DNA of 34,377 bases, from the NCBI GenBank assembly GCA_029211085.1, contig JARGFW010000031.1:1-34377 (forward strand), in the 5' to 3' direction. Origin of the DNA: Deferrisomatales bacterium. GTDB lineage: Bacteria; Desulfobacterota; Deferrisomatia; Deferrisomatales; JARGFW01. A program made the translations under genes and the position numbers. This document shows positions 1 to 8,584 of the stretch, in pieces; within the stretch, counting starts at the first letter, position 1, and every line of letters begins with the position of its first letter. The notes below the pieces were generated by a model that saw only the letters and a list, made by a program, of their open reading frames with translations, did no database searches and had not been told where the DNA came from.

Positions 1-403
<403 letters not shown>

Positions 404-497
404 GGAAAACGCATGAAATCGCCGTTTTCGCGCCGCACCGGTTGTGTTAAGGTCGGCTGCGCAGGGCACAGTTCCGGGTCGGGGGATGGGAGGACAG

Positions 498-893
498 ATG
501 CATCTGTTCGAAGTCAAGACGGGGTCGCGGGAGTGCCTGGTGGACATCACGTCGCGCGTACAGCAGGCGGTGGCGGCGAGCGGCGTGGCAAGTGGGGTGT
601 GTACGGTCTATGTGCCCCACACCACCGCGGGCGTGACGATCAACGAAAACGCCGACCCCGACGTCTGCCGGGATCTCCTGGCGTTTCTGGGAGAGCTGGT
701 GCCGCGAAGCTGGCGATTCCTGCATGGGGAGGGGAACTCCGACGCCCACGTCAAGGCCAGCCTCCTGGGGGCCAGCGCCCAGATACCCGTGGAGGGCGGT
801 CGACTGACCCTGGGTACCTGGCAGGGAATCTTCTTCGCCGAGTTCGACGGTCCCCGCACCCGACGGGTGCAGGTAAGCATGGTACGGAGCTAG
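498..893 (+). CDS. yjbQ: YjbQ/UPF0047 family protein (secondary thiamine-phosphate synthase-like)
   Basis: The 131-residue product is a full-length member of the YjbQ (UPF0047) family, small trimeric beta-sandwich proteins. Two signature stretches are intact: HTTAGVTINEN (about residues 40-50) and HGEGNSDAHVKASLLG (about 77-92), which supply the conserved His/Asn/Asp residues. Some members show weak thiamine-phosphate synthase activity, but the physiological role is unsettled. The ATG at 498 is preferred over upstream in-frame starts because GGAGG lies at 489-493 and family homology begins at MHLFEVKTG. An endonuclease/phosphatase-family gene starts 8 nt downstream, so the two are probably co-transcribed. 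Confidence 0.9.
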   Translation: MHLFEVKTGSRECLVDITSRVQQAVAASGVASGVCTVYVPHTTAGVTINENADPDVCRDLLAFLGELVPRSWRFLHGEGNSDAHVKASLLGASAQIPVEGGRLTLGTWQGIFFAEFDGPRTRRVQVSMVRS

Positions 894-901
894 GGGCAGA
901 C

Positions 902-1834
902 ATGGACATACGACTCGCCACCTTCAACTTGGAGAACCTGGGCATCCGGGACGGCGAGGACAGCCCCGAGGCCCGGACCCGACTGTCGGGACACCTGTCA
1001 GCCCTGCGCCGGGTGCTCCGCGACTTGGACGCCGACGCCGTGGCGTTCCAGGAGTGCCTGCAGCCCGAACTGCTGGACCCCCTGCTGGACGGCCTGGGCT
1101 ACCCCCACCGGGTCGTCTCGAGCCCGGGCGGGAGCCCGCTGCGGGTGGGCGTGTGCAGCCGCCAGCCCCTGGGGCCGGCCCAGGAGGTTGCCCGAGCGAC
1201 CGACACGTCGGTGGCCGACCCTACGTCTGGGTTTTGTCTACAGATTTCCGGCGCGTTCAGTCGTCCGGTTCTGAAAGTGCCGTGGCAGCTCCCGGGGCTG
1301 GAGATCGTGTTGTTCGTGGTGCACGGCAAGTCCAAGATCCCCACCCCGACCCCGGCCCGGCCGGATCCCGGTGCGGGCCCGTGGCCGTCCCTGGGTGAGG
1401 TGTCTCTGGGCCGTCTGCTCACCGAGGTGAAACGCCTGGCCCAGGCGGTGGAACTGCGCCGCGCGGTGGACGCGGTGCTCGCGGCCGACCCGGAAACGGC
1501 AGTCGCCGTGTTGGGGGATTTCAACGACGTGCTGGAGTCGGAAGCGGTGCGCTGCGTGCTGGGGGATGCCGGTGCGGTGTACAGCCCCCATCTGGAGTCC
1601 GGAGGACTCTACCCCTGCGAGTTGGAGTTGCCCGCGGCGCGGCGCTTCACCCAGGTCTACCGGGGGCGCAGGGAGATGATTGACCACCTGCTGGTGTCCC
1701 GCCGACTGCGCCAGATGCTGGCCGGTGTCGAGATCCACAACGCCGGGCTGAGGGACTCCGGGGCAACCGCTCCCGGGGAAGGACAGTTCGTCGGTTCGGA
1801 TCACGCCCCCCTGCTGGCGGTGTTCCGGACCTGA
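902..1834 (+). CDS. Endonuclease/exonuclease/phosphatase (EEP) family protein
   Basis: The 310-residue product belongs to the EEP superfamily of metal-dependent phosphodiesterases (DNase I, AP endonuclease, sphingomyelinase-like). It begins with the family strand and metal-site residue (RLATFNLENLG), followed by AFQE (about residue 48) with the Mg2+-binding Glu, GDFNDV (about 205) with the catalytic Asp/Asn, and GSDHAPLLAVF at the C-terminus with the catalytic His. No signal peptide is visible. The ATG at 902 is chosen because homology starts there; an open frame extends upstream to 131 but overlaps yjbQ and is not protein-like. The substrate (DNA, lipid or inositol phosphate) cannot be assigned. 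Confidence 0.85.
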   Translation: MDIRLATFNLENLGIRDGEDSPEARTRLSGHLSALRRVLRDLDADAVAFQECLQPELLDPLLDGLGYPHRVVSSPGGSPLRVGVCSRQPLGPAQEVARATDTSVADPTSGFCLQISGAFSRPVLKVPWQLPGLEIVLFVVHGKSKIPTPTPARPDPGAGPWPSLGEVSLGRLLTEVKRLAQAVELRRAVDAVLAADPETAVAVLGDFNDVLESEAVRCVLGDAGAVYSPHLESGGLYPCELELPAARRFTQVYRGRREMIDHLLVSRRLRQMLAGVEIHNAGLRDSGATAPGEGQFVGSDHAPLLAVFRT

Positions 1835-1853
1835 CCCGCCCGCGCTCGACGCT

Positions 1854-2093
1854 TCAGTCCTTCTCTACGGCCTCGATCGCCCCCTTGGCGGCGCCTTCGA
1901 TGGCCTTCCCGGTGGACTCCAGGGCCTTACGGGAGTCATCGCCAATCTGCTTCCAAGTCGCTTGCGAACAACCGGCGAGGCCGATCAGCAACGCCATGCA
2001 GAGGGTGGCGGCCGCGGCTATTACCGGGTGCCGGGGCAACCGCGGTCGCGGGCGTCCCAAGGATCCGAACGACGTCTTCTTCATGCTGTTCAT
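1854..2093 (-). CDS. Small predicted lipoprotein
   Basis: This encodes a 79-residue protein with a basic N-terminus (several Arg up to residue 21), a hydrophobic segment (about 24-41) and a lipobox LAGC with Cys at 42, so it is probably a signal-peptidase-II lipoprotein. The mature part is only about 38 residues, Ala/Lys/Glu-rich and helical, with a repeating GKAIEGAAKGAIEA pattern. This resembles entericidin-type small lipoproteins in style, but I see no firm homology. The start at 2093 is favoured over a second ATG at 2084 by AAGGAAGG at 2096-2103. The gene converges with the EEP gene and lies 98 nt downstream of the U32 gene. Function is unknown. Confidence 0.65.
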   Translation of the reverse strand: MNSMKKTSFGSLGRPRPRLPRHPVIAAAATLCMALLIGLAGCSQATWKQIGDDSRKALESTGKAIEGAAKGAIEAVEKD

Positions 2094-2191
2094 GGCCTTC
2101 CTTGTGGAAACGGGGCTCCTGCGACCCCGGTGGCAAAGGCGCTTTACCATGGGTTTCACCCTGCTTGCTCCGATGCTGCAGGGCTGCGCCG

Positions 2192-3166
2192 TTAGGGGCG
2201 AACGGGTATGTCGTCTTCCCGGGCACCGTGGTCCGGATAGTAACAGACCAGCGGGTTGCAGTCCCGGCCGAACCGGGCCCGGTAGGCCTTTCGCGCCGTT
2301 TGCGGGCTGCCTCCCCGGATAAACCCGGCCACCAGTTCCACGTTGGCGATCTTGGCCGCGGTGGGCCCCCCCCGCCCCACGATCTTGAGGTGGCGGATCC
2401 TTCGCTGTACCAGTTCTGGTATGGCGCACAGGCCACACCCGTCGCGCCGGTCACAGCCCTGCCAGAGTCGCTGGCGCAGAGCCACCGGGTGATCCTCCGG
2501 CAAGGGGACTCCGCTAGACGTGTACAGGCGGTAGGGGATCTCGCAGGGCCAGCGCCGGTCGGCAGCCGTGTGTTGGAAGCTGCACAGGGCTTCGGCGTTG
2601 GGACACTTGCCGACCAGCACGAACGCTTCGAACTCTACGTCCGGATGGGCGGCCGCGATCTCCCCCATCTCCTCCAGGTGCAGGTGCCGAGGCAGCACCA
2701 CACGCGCCACCCCAAAGCGTCGAAAGAACGTCACCGCTTGCCGGTTCCATGCCCCTGCCAGGGTGGAGAGGGTCAGGGTGAGGGGCAGCTGCCGGGTCTG
2801 CAAGCGGGCCAGCAGCCCAAGGTCACCCGCGATCACCCCGGCCACCCCCCAATCGGCAGCCCGTTCCGCAAGGTCCACCAGAGCGTGGCAGCTGGCCGGA
2901 TCGTACAGAGGCGCGTTCAGGGTGAGGTGGACCGCCAGCCCGGCGTTCTGGGCCTCGGCCACGGCGGCCGCGAACGCGTCCTCCGAGGGAAAGTGAGCGG
3001 CGTCGAAGGTGCGCTGGGAAGCAGGAAGGTGTGTGCGCCCCCAGCAGTCGGGCTGTACCCCGCCGTACAGTTCGTTGGCTCCCGCGGCGCCCAGGAGGGC
3101 AGCTTCCCCGGGACGATCAAACGGGGCAAGGATCATCGGGCGGATGCTGTGTGTGTGCATATTCAT
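2192..3166 (-). CDS. U32-family Fe-S protein (UbiU/UbiV-like)
   Basis: The 324-residue protein has the U32 family TIM-barrel start (ILAPFDRPGEAALLGAAGANELYGGV) and the usual length of short U32 members. Four cysteines at 188, 195, 208 and 244/247 (CPNAEALC, WPC, CGLC) resemble the 4Fe-4S-binding set of UbiU/UbiV, which act in O2-independent ubiquinone hydroxylation. Other U32 proteins modify RNA (TrhP, RlhA). It is therefore probably an anaerobic hydroxylase/oxidoreductase component rather than a true protease. Its exact target is unknown. It is the last gene of the operon, 42 nt after a CobM-like methylase. The start is uncertain: ATGs at 3166 and 3160 are both possible and neither has a good Shine-Dalgarno sequence. 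Confidence 0.82.
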   Translation of the reverse strand: MNMHTHSIRPMILAPFDRPGEAALLGAAGANELYGGVQPDCWGRTHLPASQRTFDAAHFPSEDAFAAAVAEAQNAGLAVHLTLNAPLYDPASCHALVDLAERAADWGVAGVIAGDLGLLARLQTRQLPLTLTLSTLAGAWNRQAVTFFRRFGVARVVLPRHLHLEEMGEIAAAHPDVEFEAFVLVGKCPNAEALCSFQHTAADRRWPCEIPYRLYTSSGVPLPEDHPVALRQRLWQGCDRRDGCGLCAIPELVQRRIRHLKIVGRGGPTAAKIANVELVAGFIRGGSPQTARKAYRARFGRDCNPLVCYYPDHGAREDDIPVRP

Positions 3167-3208
3167 CGTCAGGTCATGTGCCTGCAGTCGACAAACGGAG
3201 ATCTCGCG

Positions 3209-3988
3209 TCAACGCATTCCCCGGGGTCGCCACAGCTTTCTGACCCGCTGGTCCCACCACTCCGGGGGCTCCTCCCCCTCCAAGGCGTCGCTGACCACCG
3301 TCAGCGCCAGGCGGGGCTCAGCGCCCTCTTGCGCGATATCGTAGGGATCCCGGTTGCCCACCACATCGACGATGGTGTCGAGGGTTCCCCGGGTGACCCG
3401 CTGGTCCGGACAGGCGAGACGTTCCAGTATCGCAATCGGAGTGTCGCGGCCGAACCCCCGGCGCAGTTCGGCCACGAGTTCGTCCAGGGGCCGGTCGTTC
3501 ATGAACAGAATCAAGGTGTTCCCAGGGCGAGCGTAGTCCCCCAACCGCAGCGGGGCGTCCGGGCGGGTGAACGCCCGGGGGCTGGCCAATACGGTGGTGT
3601 GGGCCACGTGGGGCAGGTCGAAGGCCCGGCCCAGCACCGCCGCCGCTGCCGCCTGGGAACCGACGCCGGGAGTGATCCGGCAACGGGTTCCGAAATGGGC
3701 GGCGAAGGACTGAAACGGGTTGAAAACGCTGAAGTCCCCGGGGATGAGGAATGCCACCGGGGCGGTGGTCAGATGCCGTTCCACCCACTCCACCACTTCG
3801 GCGTGGCACAGGGGAAACGGGCTCTCCAGTACCTTGCCGCGCAACAACGGGGCGAAGCTGGACTGGAACTGAGCGGGAGCGAGTACCGCACGGCAGTGGG
3901 CCAACCGCCGGGCGCCTGCCACCGTGAGCAGGTCGGGATCTCCTGGCCCGGCCGAGATGAACTCGACCCGGTACGGCTCAGCCACCAC
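3209..3988 (-). CDS. CobM-like SAM-dependent tetrapyrrole methylase family protein
   Basis: The 259-residue protein has the tetrapyrrole (corrin/porphyrin) methylase fold. The N-terminal SAM motif is AGPGDPDLLT (residues 13-22), then IPGDFSVFNPF and TPGVGSQAAAAAVLGR (about 90-125), and a C-terminal RGTLDTI element typical of CobM/CbiF (precorrin-4 C11-methyltransferase) relatives. The canonical GDP-S-Y segment reads GDFSVF, so it is divergent and may act on something other than precorrin-4. No other cobalamin gene is in the window. The start appears to be GTG at 3988 (a second GTG follows), overlapping the GTPase stop by 11 nt, so translation is likely coupled. It pairs with the downstream U32 gene. 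Confidence 0.78.
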   Translation of the reverse strand: MVAEPYRVEFISAGPGDPDLLTVAGARRLAHCRAVLAPAQFQSSFAPLLRGKVLESPFPLCHAEVVEWVERHLTTAPVAFLIPGDFSVFNPFQSFAAHFGTRCRITPGVGSQAAAAAVLGRAFDLPHVAHTTVLASPRAFTRPDAPLRLGDYARPGNTLILFMNDRPLDELVAELRRGFGRDTPIAILERLACPDQRVTRGTLDTIVDVVGNRDPYDIAQEGAEPRLALTVVSDALEGEEPPEWWDQRVRKLWRPRGMR

Positions 3989-5021
3989 CGAACAGGCGGC
4001 CGAAGAAACCCTTCTTTGGGGGTGATTCCACGGGCGCGTCCGGTTCCGGAGGTGCGCCCACCTCGGGGGCGAGATCCCGCACGGTCACCGCCCCAGCGCC
4101 GTTGGTGAGGTACTTCACCTCTACGCGTACCGAGATCTGGACTCCGTCCACCCCCTCCCCTACCGTTAGTGCCAGGGGGAGGGCCAAGGACACCGGGTGG
4201 TCCCCGGGGCCGTGCACCGGCAGCGTGTAGGAGCGGGTCACCTCTCCGCCCTCCACCCTGGCGGTGCGCTCCTGGCCGGCGGTGGCTCTGGGGGATGGTG
4301 CACTGGCAGGCGCCGCGGGGGGCGGGGATGCCGTCGCGGCGCCTGCCCCTTCCTTGGTTGGCGTGGGCGGCGTCGGCGGCGCGCCGACGGGAGCAGCAGG
4401 CGCCGCGCTGGGCTTGCTGCCCTTGGAGGCGCTCCGCTGTTTCTGTTGGATGTCCTCGAGCACCAGTTTGCAGATGCCCTTCATCGCCTCCATCACCCCC
4501 ATGCCGGAGGTGGCGGAGGTCTCGTAGTCCGGTACCCCGCGCACGTTGAGCACCCGCCGCATCTCCTCCAGGGGCATCACGGTGGGCAGGTCGCGCTTGT
4601 TGTGCTGGATCACGAACGGTACGGTTTCCCAATCGATGCCGTGGGCGGTGAGGTTGTCCTTCAGATTTGCCAGGCTCTCTTGGTTCTGCTCCATCATGCC
4701 GGGCTGGGAGTCGGCTACGAACACGACACCGTCGGCCCCCTTGAGGACCAGCTTGCGGGTGGTGTTGTAGAACACCTGGCCGGGCACGGTGTAGAAGTTG
4801 AATTTCACCTTGAAACCACCGATGGTGCCGAACTCCACGGGAAAGAAGTCGAAGAACAGGGTGCGGTCGGTCTCGGTGGCCAGGCTGACCAGCTTGCCCT
4901 TGCTCTTGGGACTGATCTTGGTGTGGATGTACTGGATGCTGGTGGTCTTGCCCGACAGACCCGGACCGTAGAATACGATCTTGGCGGTCATTTCTCGGGC
5001 TGCGTAGTTGAAAATGGCCAT
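3978..5021 (-). CDS. MglA-type small Ras-like GTPase with long C-terminal extension
   Basis: The first 195 or so residues are a complete MglA-family GTPase: P-loop GPGLSGKTT (19-27), TVPGQ in place of the usual DxxG (78-82), NKRD base-recognition motif (141-144) and SAT (169-171). MglA proteins set cell polarity and motility in myxobacteria, with MglB as GAP; no mglB is present here. Unlike the roughly 195-residue MglA, this protein has 347 residues: a Pro/Ala-rich linker (about 198-255), a small beta-rich domain (about 258-322) and a basic-aromatic tail KKGFFGRLFGGG that could touch the membrane. The ATG at 5021 is used because homology begins MAIFNYAARE; it lies 4 nt after the tlyA stop. 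The cellular role is inferred only from the family. Confidence 0.85.
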   Translation of the reverse strand: MAIFNYAAREMTAKIVFYGPGLSGKTTSIQYIHTKISPKSKGKLVSLATETDRTLFFDFFPVEFGTIGGFKVKFNFYTVPGQVFYNTTRKLVLKGADGVVFVADSQPGMMEQNQESLANLKDNLTAHGIDWETVPFVIQHNKRDLPTVMPLEEMRRVLNVRGVPDYETSATSGMGVMEAMKGICKLVLEDIQQKQRSASKGSKPSAAPAAPVGAPPTPPTPTKEGAGAATASPPPAAPASAPSPRATAGQERTARVEGGEVTRSYTLPVHGPGDHPVSLALPLALTVGEGVDGVQISVRVEVKYLTNGAGAVTVRDLAPEVGAPPEPDAPVESPPKKGFFGRLFGGG

Positions 5022-5025
5022 GCGG

Positions 5026-5784
5026 TCATTCCCTCTCTCTGCCCGCGCGATCACGGTGCAGGTGTACCAGGTACTCGACGTTTCCCTTCTTGGCGCCGGG
5101 CACGGGGGACTCCAGGGTCCCCACCACAGCGAAACCGATCCCTCTCGCGCTTTCGAGCACCGTCTCCAGGGCCCCGTGGCGCAGATCCGGATCCCTCACC
5201 AACCCGCCCTTCCCCACCTGTCCCCGCCCCACCTCGAACTGGGGCTTTACCAGGGTCACGGCGTCTCCGCCCCCGTCCAGCAGTTCCCAGACCTTGGGGA
5301 GCAGCAGTCGCAGGGAGATGAACGAGGCGTCCACGACCACCAAGTCCACCGCCTCGGGAATCCGCTCCCTGGGCATGCGGCGCACATTCTCCCGTTCCAC
5401 GGCGACCACCCGTGGGTCCTGCTGCAGCTTCCAGGCCAGTTGACCGTACCCCACGTCCACGGCGTACACGCGGCGGGCACCGGCCTGCAGCAAGCAATCG
5501 GTGAACCCCCCGGTGCTGGCCCCCACGTCTACGCAGGTGCGGCCCCCGGGGTCGAGGCCAAACCCTTTGAGCGCGGCGGCCAGCTTCAACCCTCCCCGGC
5601 TGACGTAGGGATTGAGATCCCCTTTCAGGCGGATCGACTGCCCGGGATCGACCCTTGCCCCGGGCTTGCTGGCGCGATGTTCCCCCACCACCACCTGACC
5701 CGCCAGCACCAGGGCCTTGGCCTTCTCCCGGCTGGGTGCAAACCCCCGCTCCACCAGCAACTGATCGAGACGCTCGCCCTTCAC
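5026..5784 (-). CDS. tlyA: TlyA-family rRNA 2'-O-methyltransferase / hemolysin A-like
   Basis: The 252-residue protein has an N-terminal S4 RNA-binding domain (ERLDQLLVERGFAPSREKAK, about residues 4-23) followed by an FtsJ-like Rossmann methyltransferase domain with the SAM motif VDVGASTGGFTDCLLQAGA (85-103), VVVDASFISLR and VTLVKPQFEVGR. This is the TlyA architecture; characterised members 2'-O-methylate 16S/23S rRNA. The GTG at 5782-5784 starts the gene and overlaps the dxs TGA in a GTGA (5781-5784), implying translational coupling. An open frame continuing upstream is an artefact of the overlap. tlyA directly after dxs is a common order in several bacterial groups. Confidence 0.9.
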   Translation of the reverse strand: MKGERLDQLLVERGFAPSREKAKALVLAGQVVVGEHRASKPGARVDPGQSIRLKGDLNPYVSRGGLKLAAALKGFGLDPGGRTCVDVGASTGGFTDCLLQAGARRVYAVDVGYGQLAWKLQQDPRVVAVERENVRRMPRERIPEAVDLVVVDASFISLRLLLPKVWELLDGGGDAVTLVKPQFEVGRGQVGKGGLVRDPDLRHGALETVLESARGIGFAVVGTLESPVPGAKKGNVEYLVHLHRDRAGRERE

Positions 5785-7691
5785 CCCCGTGCCTTGGCGT
5801 CCATCGCGAGGATCGCCTCGCGGATGCCCGGGGCATCGAGCCCCAGGGCGGAGCGGAGTTCGCCCTGGGTGCCGTGCTCCACGAACCGGTCGGGCAATCC
5901 CACCCGCCGGATGGGAGGGCACCCGCCTCCCGACTCGGCCAGGAGTTCCAGCACCGCGGAACCGAAGCCGCCGGCCAGCGCGTTCTCCTCCACGGTAACC
6001 ACCCCGCTGGCACGTCCGGCCAGCGACAGAATCGCTTCGCTGTCCAGTGGCTTTACATATCGGACGTCGAACACAGCGGCTTGAACACCTTTTTCGGATA
6101 CCTGTCGGACAGCTTCCAGGGCAGCTTCGAGCACCGTCCCGCAGGTCAGCACCAAGACCCCCGGATTTTCGGCCGAGCCACACACCAGGCGCCCCTTGCC
6201 CAGGGGCAGTTGTTCGGGGGGTCCTTCCAGGGAACAGCCGGTGCCGCAGCCCCGGGGGTAGCGCACGGCCACCGGCCGGCCGAGACTCACGGCGGTGGCC
6301 AGGGCGTGGCGCAGTTCGTTCTCGTCGGCAGGGGCCAGCAAGATCAGGTCGGGTACGTGGCGCAGCAGGGAGATATCGAAACTGCCGTGGTGGGTGGGCC
6401 CGTCGGCGCCCACCAGACCGGCGCGATCCAGGGCGAACACCACCGGCAGTCCCTGGAGCGCCACATCGTGCACCACCTGGTCGTAGGCCCGCTGCAGGAA
6501 CGTGGAGTACACCGCGACCACCGGCACCAGCCCCTCGGTCGCCATGCCTGCGGCGAACGTCACCGCGTGCTGCTCGGCGATCCCTACGTCGAAAAATCGC
6601 TCGGGGAAGCGCTCGCGGAAGCGGTCCAGTCCGGTGCCCTCGGGCATCGCAGCGGTGATCGCCACGATGCGCGCGTCGGCCTCCGCCAACTCCACCAGGG
6701 TATCGCTGAACACCCGTGTGTAGCTGGGCACCAGCGAGCCGGCCACACTGCACACCCCGTTGCACAGATCGAACGGCCCCACCCCGTGATACGCCGCGGG
6801 GCTCTCCTCCGCGGGGGTGAAACCGCGGCCTTTCTGGGTCACCACGTGGACCAGGACCGGCTTGTCGAACTTGCGCACGTTCTGGAACGCGGTCACCAAG
6901 TGCCCCAGGTTGTGTCCGTCGATCGGACCTACGTAGGTGAAGCCCAACTCCTCGAACAGCATCCCCGGGCTGAAGAACCCCTTGATGTGTTCCTCGACCC
7001 GTTTCGCCAGTTTCGCCATGGTTCCGCCGACGCTGGGGATCGCCTTGAGGATCTCCTCCACGTCGCGGCGGAAGCGAGAGTACAGGTTGCCGGTGAGGAT
7101 GCGCGACAGATACGACGACAGGGCCCCGACGTTGGGCGAGATGCTCATCTCGTTGTCGTTGAGCACCACCACCAGGCCCCGGTCCAGAGCCCCGGCATGG
7201 TTGAGACCCTCGAACGCCAGCCCTGCCGTCATGGAGCCGTCGCCGATCACCGCCACCACCCGCCGCTCGGCCCCCAGCAGATCACGGGCCGTGGCCATGC
7301 CCAGCCCAGCGGAGATGGAGGTGGAGGAGTGCCCGGTTCCGAACGCGTCGTGGGGACTCTCGGAACGCTTGGGGAATCCGGACAGGCCGTCCTTCTGGCG
7401 GATCGTGGCGAAGCGATCGCGGCGTCCGGTGAGGATCTTGTGGGGGTATGCCTGGTGGCCCACGTCCCAGATGATGCGGTCCTCGGGGGAGCGGAACACC
7501 GCATGCAGCGCCACGGTGAGTTCCACCACGCCGAGGCTGGAGGCCAGGTGCCCGCCTACCGGGGAGAGCTTCTCCAGGATGAACTGGCGCACCTCGCCGG
7601 CCAGTGCCTCCAGTTCCTCCCGGGACAGCCCCTGGAGGTCCCCAGGCCCGTCGATGCGGGGCAGGATCGGGTCACGAACGGTGTGGCTCAA
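5781..7691 (-). CDS. dxs: 1-deoxy-D-xylulose-5-phosphate synthase
   Basis: The 636-residue protein is full-length DXS, which condenses pyruvate and glyceraldehyde 3-phosphate with thiamine diphosphate in the first step of the MEP isoprenoid pathway. It shows GGHLASSLGVVELT with the conserved His 48, the ThDP/Mg motif GDGSMTAG (150-157) to NDNEMSIS (178-185), the middle-domain GIAEQHAVTFAAG with the catalytic Glu, and the C-terminal transketolase domain. The start codon appears to be TTG (7689-7691), overlapping the ispA TGA as TTGA, with GGAG about 8 nt upstream inside ispA. It lies between ispA and tlyA in a tightly coupled operon. Confidence 0.96.
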   Translation of the reverse strand: MSHTVRDPILPRIDGPGDLQGLSREELEALAGEVRQFILEKLSPVGGHLASSLGVVELTVALHAVFRSPEDRIIWDVGHQAYPHKILTGRRDRFATIRQKDGLSGFPKRSESPHDAFGTGHSSTSISAGLGMATARDLLGAERRVVAVIGDGSMTAGLAFEGLNHAGALDRGLVVVLNDNEMSISPNVGALSSYLSRILTGNLYSRFRRDVEEILKAIPSVGGTMAKLAKRVEEHIKGFFSPGMLFEELGFTYVGPIDGHNLGHLVTAFQNVRKFDKPVLVHVVTQKGRGFTPAEESPAAYHGVGPFDLCNGVCSVAGSLVPSYTRVFSDTLVELAEADARIVAITAAMPEGTGLDRFRERFPERFFDVGIAEQHAVTFAAGMATEGLVPVVAVYSTFLQRAYDQVVHDVALQGLPVVFALDRAGLVGADGPTHHGSFDISLLRHVPDLILLAPADENELRHALATAVSLGRPVAVRYPRGCGTGCSLEGPPEQLPLGKGRLVCGSAENPGVLVLTCGTVLEAALEAVRQVSEKGVQAAVFDVRYVKPLDSEAILSLAGRASGVVTVEENALAGGFGSAVLELLAESGGGCPPIRRVGLPDRFVEHGTQGELRSALGLDAPGIREAILAMDAKARG

Positions 7692-8584
7692 TGGGTACGC
7701 TCCACCACGAAGCGGGCCAAAGCGGCCAGCGGGATACCCGCCGGTCCGAACGGCTCCAGGGACCCCAGGGCCTCGTCCATCAGTTGCGTGGCCCGGCGCT
7801 TGGACTCCTCCATCCCCAGCAGCGCCGGGTAGGTGGCTTTTCCCAGCCCCTGATCACTGCCCACCGGTTTGCCCAGTTGCACGGTGCTGCCCTCCACATC
7901 CAGCACGTCGTCGGCGATCTGGAACGCCAGGCCCAGCCGGGCGGCGTAGTGGGTCAGTGCCTCCAGGGAGTCCGGCCCGGCCCCGGCAGCCAGCCCCCCC
8001 AACCGCACCGCGGCGCGGATCAGGGCGCCGGTCTTGTGGGTGTGCAGAAACTCCAGGGTGGCCACGTCCACGCTGCGCCCCGCTGCTTCCAGGTCCAGGG
8101 CCTGGCCGGACACCATGCCGCCGCTCCCCGCCGCCACTGCGAGTTCGTGGACGATGCGCGCCACCCTCTCGGCCGGATGGTCGACCAGCACCCCGGGGGC
8201 AGTGACCACCGCGAACGCGTCGGTGAGCAGTCCGTCGCCCGCGAGGATGGCCGTACCCTCGCCGAAAACCTTGTGGCAGGTGGGCTTGCCCCGGCGCAGG
8301 TCGTCGTCGTCCATCGCCGGCAGGTCGTCGTGGATCAGGCTGTAGGTGTGAATCATCTCCAGCCCGGCGGCAAACGGTAGCACCGCCTCCCCATCTCCCC
8401 CCACCGCCTCGGCGGCTGCGAACGCGAACGCAGGGCGGATGCGCTTGCCGCCGGCGAACAGGCTATAGCGCATCGCCTCGAACAGGGGCTGGGGGAAAGC
8501 GGTGGCCGCCGGCAGATGGCGATCCAGGTAGGTCTCCACCCGCCGGCAACAGTGTCCCAGATAGGACGGCAGATCAAATTCCAC
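7688..8584 (-). CDS. ispA: Farnesyl/geranyl diphosphate synthase (short-chain polyprenyl synthase)
   Basis: The 298-residue protein is a classic short-chain trans-prenyl synthase. The first Asp-rich motif is DDLPAMDDDD (86-95), preceded by GGKRIRPAF; the second is the ADDVLDVEG motif near residue 225. The two-residue insertion in the first motif is typical of bacterial type farnesyl diphosphate synthases, which add isopentenyl diphosphate to dimethylallyl and geranyl diphosphate. The start is GTG at 8582-8584, immediately after the xseB TAA, with GGAGAGG inside the xseB end serving as the ribosome-binding site. The 3' end overlaps dxs by 4 nt. Placement next to dxs puts precursor supply and chain elongation under shared control. 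Confidence 0.94.
   Translation of the reverse strand: MEFDLPSYLGHCCRRVETYLDRHLPAATAFPQPLFEAMRYSLFAGGKRIRPAFAFAAAEAVGGDGEAVLPFAAGLEMIHTYSLIHDDLPAMDDDDLRRGKPTCHKVFGEGTAILAGDGLLTDAFAVVTAPGVLVDHPAERVARIVHELAVAAGSGGMVSGQALDLEAAGRSVDVATLEFLHTHKTGALIRAAVRLGGLAAGAGPDSLEALTHYAARLGLAFQIADDVLDVEGSTVQLGKPVGSDQGLGKATYPALLGMEESKRRATQLMDEALGSLEPFGPAGIPLAALARFVVERTH

Noticed and set aside
2102-4108. A 668-codon plus-strand open frame antisense to the U32 and CobM-like genes
   Set aside because: High GC leaves the antisense frame open; its translation shows no family features, while both minus-strand genes are clear.
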